Assembly: GCA_910588895.1 (NCBI GenBank)
Contig: CAJUSS010000105.1
Coordinates: 1-12,371 of the forward strand
Length of the DNA stretch: 12,371 nt
From: an uncultured Lachnospiraceae bacterium
Lineage (GTDB): Bacteria > Bacillota > Clostridia > Lachnospirales > Lachnospiraceae
Direction: 5' to 3'
Shown: in pieces, positions 11,837 to 12,371 of the stretch
Layout: every line of letters begins with the position of its first letter
Position numbering within the stretch: position 1 is the stretch's first letter
The notes under the pieces: model-generated
Database searches by the model: none
What the model saw: the letters and a program-made list of their open reading frames with translations, nothing else
Told to the model about the DNA's origin: nothing
Made by a program: the position numbers and the translations under genes

Positions 11837-12371
11837 ATGTTATGGTTCCAGAAAAAAAATGGAGATACTGACCCTACCCAGCTCCAGGCAGAGGAGGCTT
11901 TTTTCGGAGCCGCTCCCGCCGATACCGCTGTTGACGAAGGCTTTGGACGGCAAAGCTGTAAGAAACAGCTCCAGGAGGCCCTGACCTCCAGGAGCAGGGG
12001 GGCCGTGCTAAAGCTATACATCGAAAATTTCAAGCAGCTAAATGAGATCTTCGGTTATGACTACTGTGAGCAGCTCCTCTCCCAGATCATCGGCTTTGTA
12101 AAGGAAAAGGTGGGGCAGCCCGTATACCGCTATATCGGCGTTGAGTTCATCATCATCCTGGACGGCTATTCCCAGGGGCAGGCCGCCGCTCTGGCCGAAG
12201 AGCTTTTGGAGCAGTTCGATCATGTATGGCGGGTAGCGGATACAGACTGTGTCTGCTCGGCCCAGATCGGCATCTGTTCCTATCCCGGCCCGGCAGATGA
12301 CGCGGACACCCTGCTAAAGAAGCAAAAAATCAATGGATACAAAGTAAAAAATTTAGTGTTTATGGTAGGTT
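11837..12371 (+). CDS. Degenerate GGDEF-domain protein, partial (runs off the window)
   Basis: Starts at ATG 11837, 8 bases after AGGAGG, and is still open at the window end (178 residues seen). Residues 1-50 are a polar, unrecognised segment without a transmembrane helix. From about 55 a GGDEF-like fold follows: LKLYIENFKQLNEIFGYD corresponds to the usual DxDxFKxxND-GHxxGD stretch, YRYIGVEFIIIL to the RxGGDEF strand, and SAQIGICSYPGPADDADTLL to the late xSIGIAxYP...ADxLL region. The signature is IGVEF instead of GG(D/E)EF, and the first metal-binding Asp is Tyr61, so diguanylate cyclase activity is unlikely. Such domains often act as GTP or c-di-GMP sensors, or precede an EAL domain, which cannot be seen here. 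From residue about 161 (12317 on) the expected ADxAxYxAK motif is absent and composition turns AT-rich. Confidence 0.7.
   Translation, partial: MLWFQKKNGDTDPTQLQAEEAFFGAAPADTAVDEGFGRQSCKKQLQEALTSRSRGAVLKLYIENFKQLNEIFGYDYCEQLLSQIIGFVKEKVGQPVYRYIGVEFIIILDGYSQGQAAALAEELLEQFDHVWRVADTDCVCSAQIGICSYPGPADDADTLLKKQKINGYKVKNLVFMVG

Overview
The window looks like chromosomal DNA from an anaerobic, fairly GC-rich Firmicute, most probably a member of Lachnospiraceae (Clostridia). The grounds are a nifS-nifU-mnmA operon, a DUF5662 protein, a lachnospiraceal-type cytosolic Cu/Zn superoxide dismutase, a lipid-anchored SH3b/Amidase_3 protein, strong purine-rich Shine-Dalgarno sites and GC-rich codons. No rRNA, tRNA, CRISPR array or complete mobile element was seen.

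Layout. At 1-611 (+) lies the C-terminal part of a YprB-type RNase H-like protein, apparently frameshifted near its left end. It converges with a DUF5662 gene (686-1342, -). Divergent from that is a MATE efflux transporter (1471-2751, +) whose first transmembrane helix is missing or eroded. Convergent with MATE is a secreted lipoprotein N-acetylmuramoyl-L-alanine amidase (2901-4238, -) with a strong terminator and a structured leader. Upstream, on the same strand, is the sulfur-trafficking operon nifS (6175-7365), nifU (5647-6084) and mnmA (4560-5639). NifS takes sulfur from cysteine, NifU builds Fe-S clusters, and MnmA uses the sulfur to thiolate the tRNA wobble uridine. A good sigma-A promoter with a palindrome across its -10 box precedes nifS. 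Divergent from nifS is sodC (7665-8159, +).

Further right are a solitary oligo-1,6-glucosidase (8344-10038, -), a small XRE-family regulator (10406-10732, +) with an inverted repeat over its likely promoter, a RelQ-type small alarmone synthetase (10775-11410, -), and the start of a degenerate-GGDEF protein (11837 to the window end, +). The last ~55 bases turn abruptly AT-rich where the GGDEF homology stops, which may be the edge of an inserted element.

Most of the window is ordinary housekeeping and accessory metabolism. I do not see a clear new multi-gene system. The points most worth checking are the palindromic nifS operator candidate, the Lys-for-Arg SodC, the degenerate GGDEF gene with its possible insertion junction, and the leader structures of the amidase and relQ genes. 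All functional names are from recognition of sequence motifs; no database search was possible.
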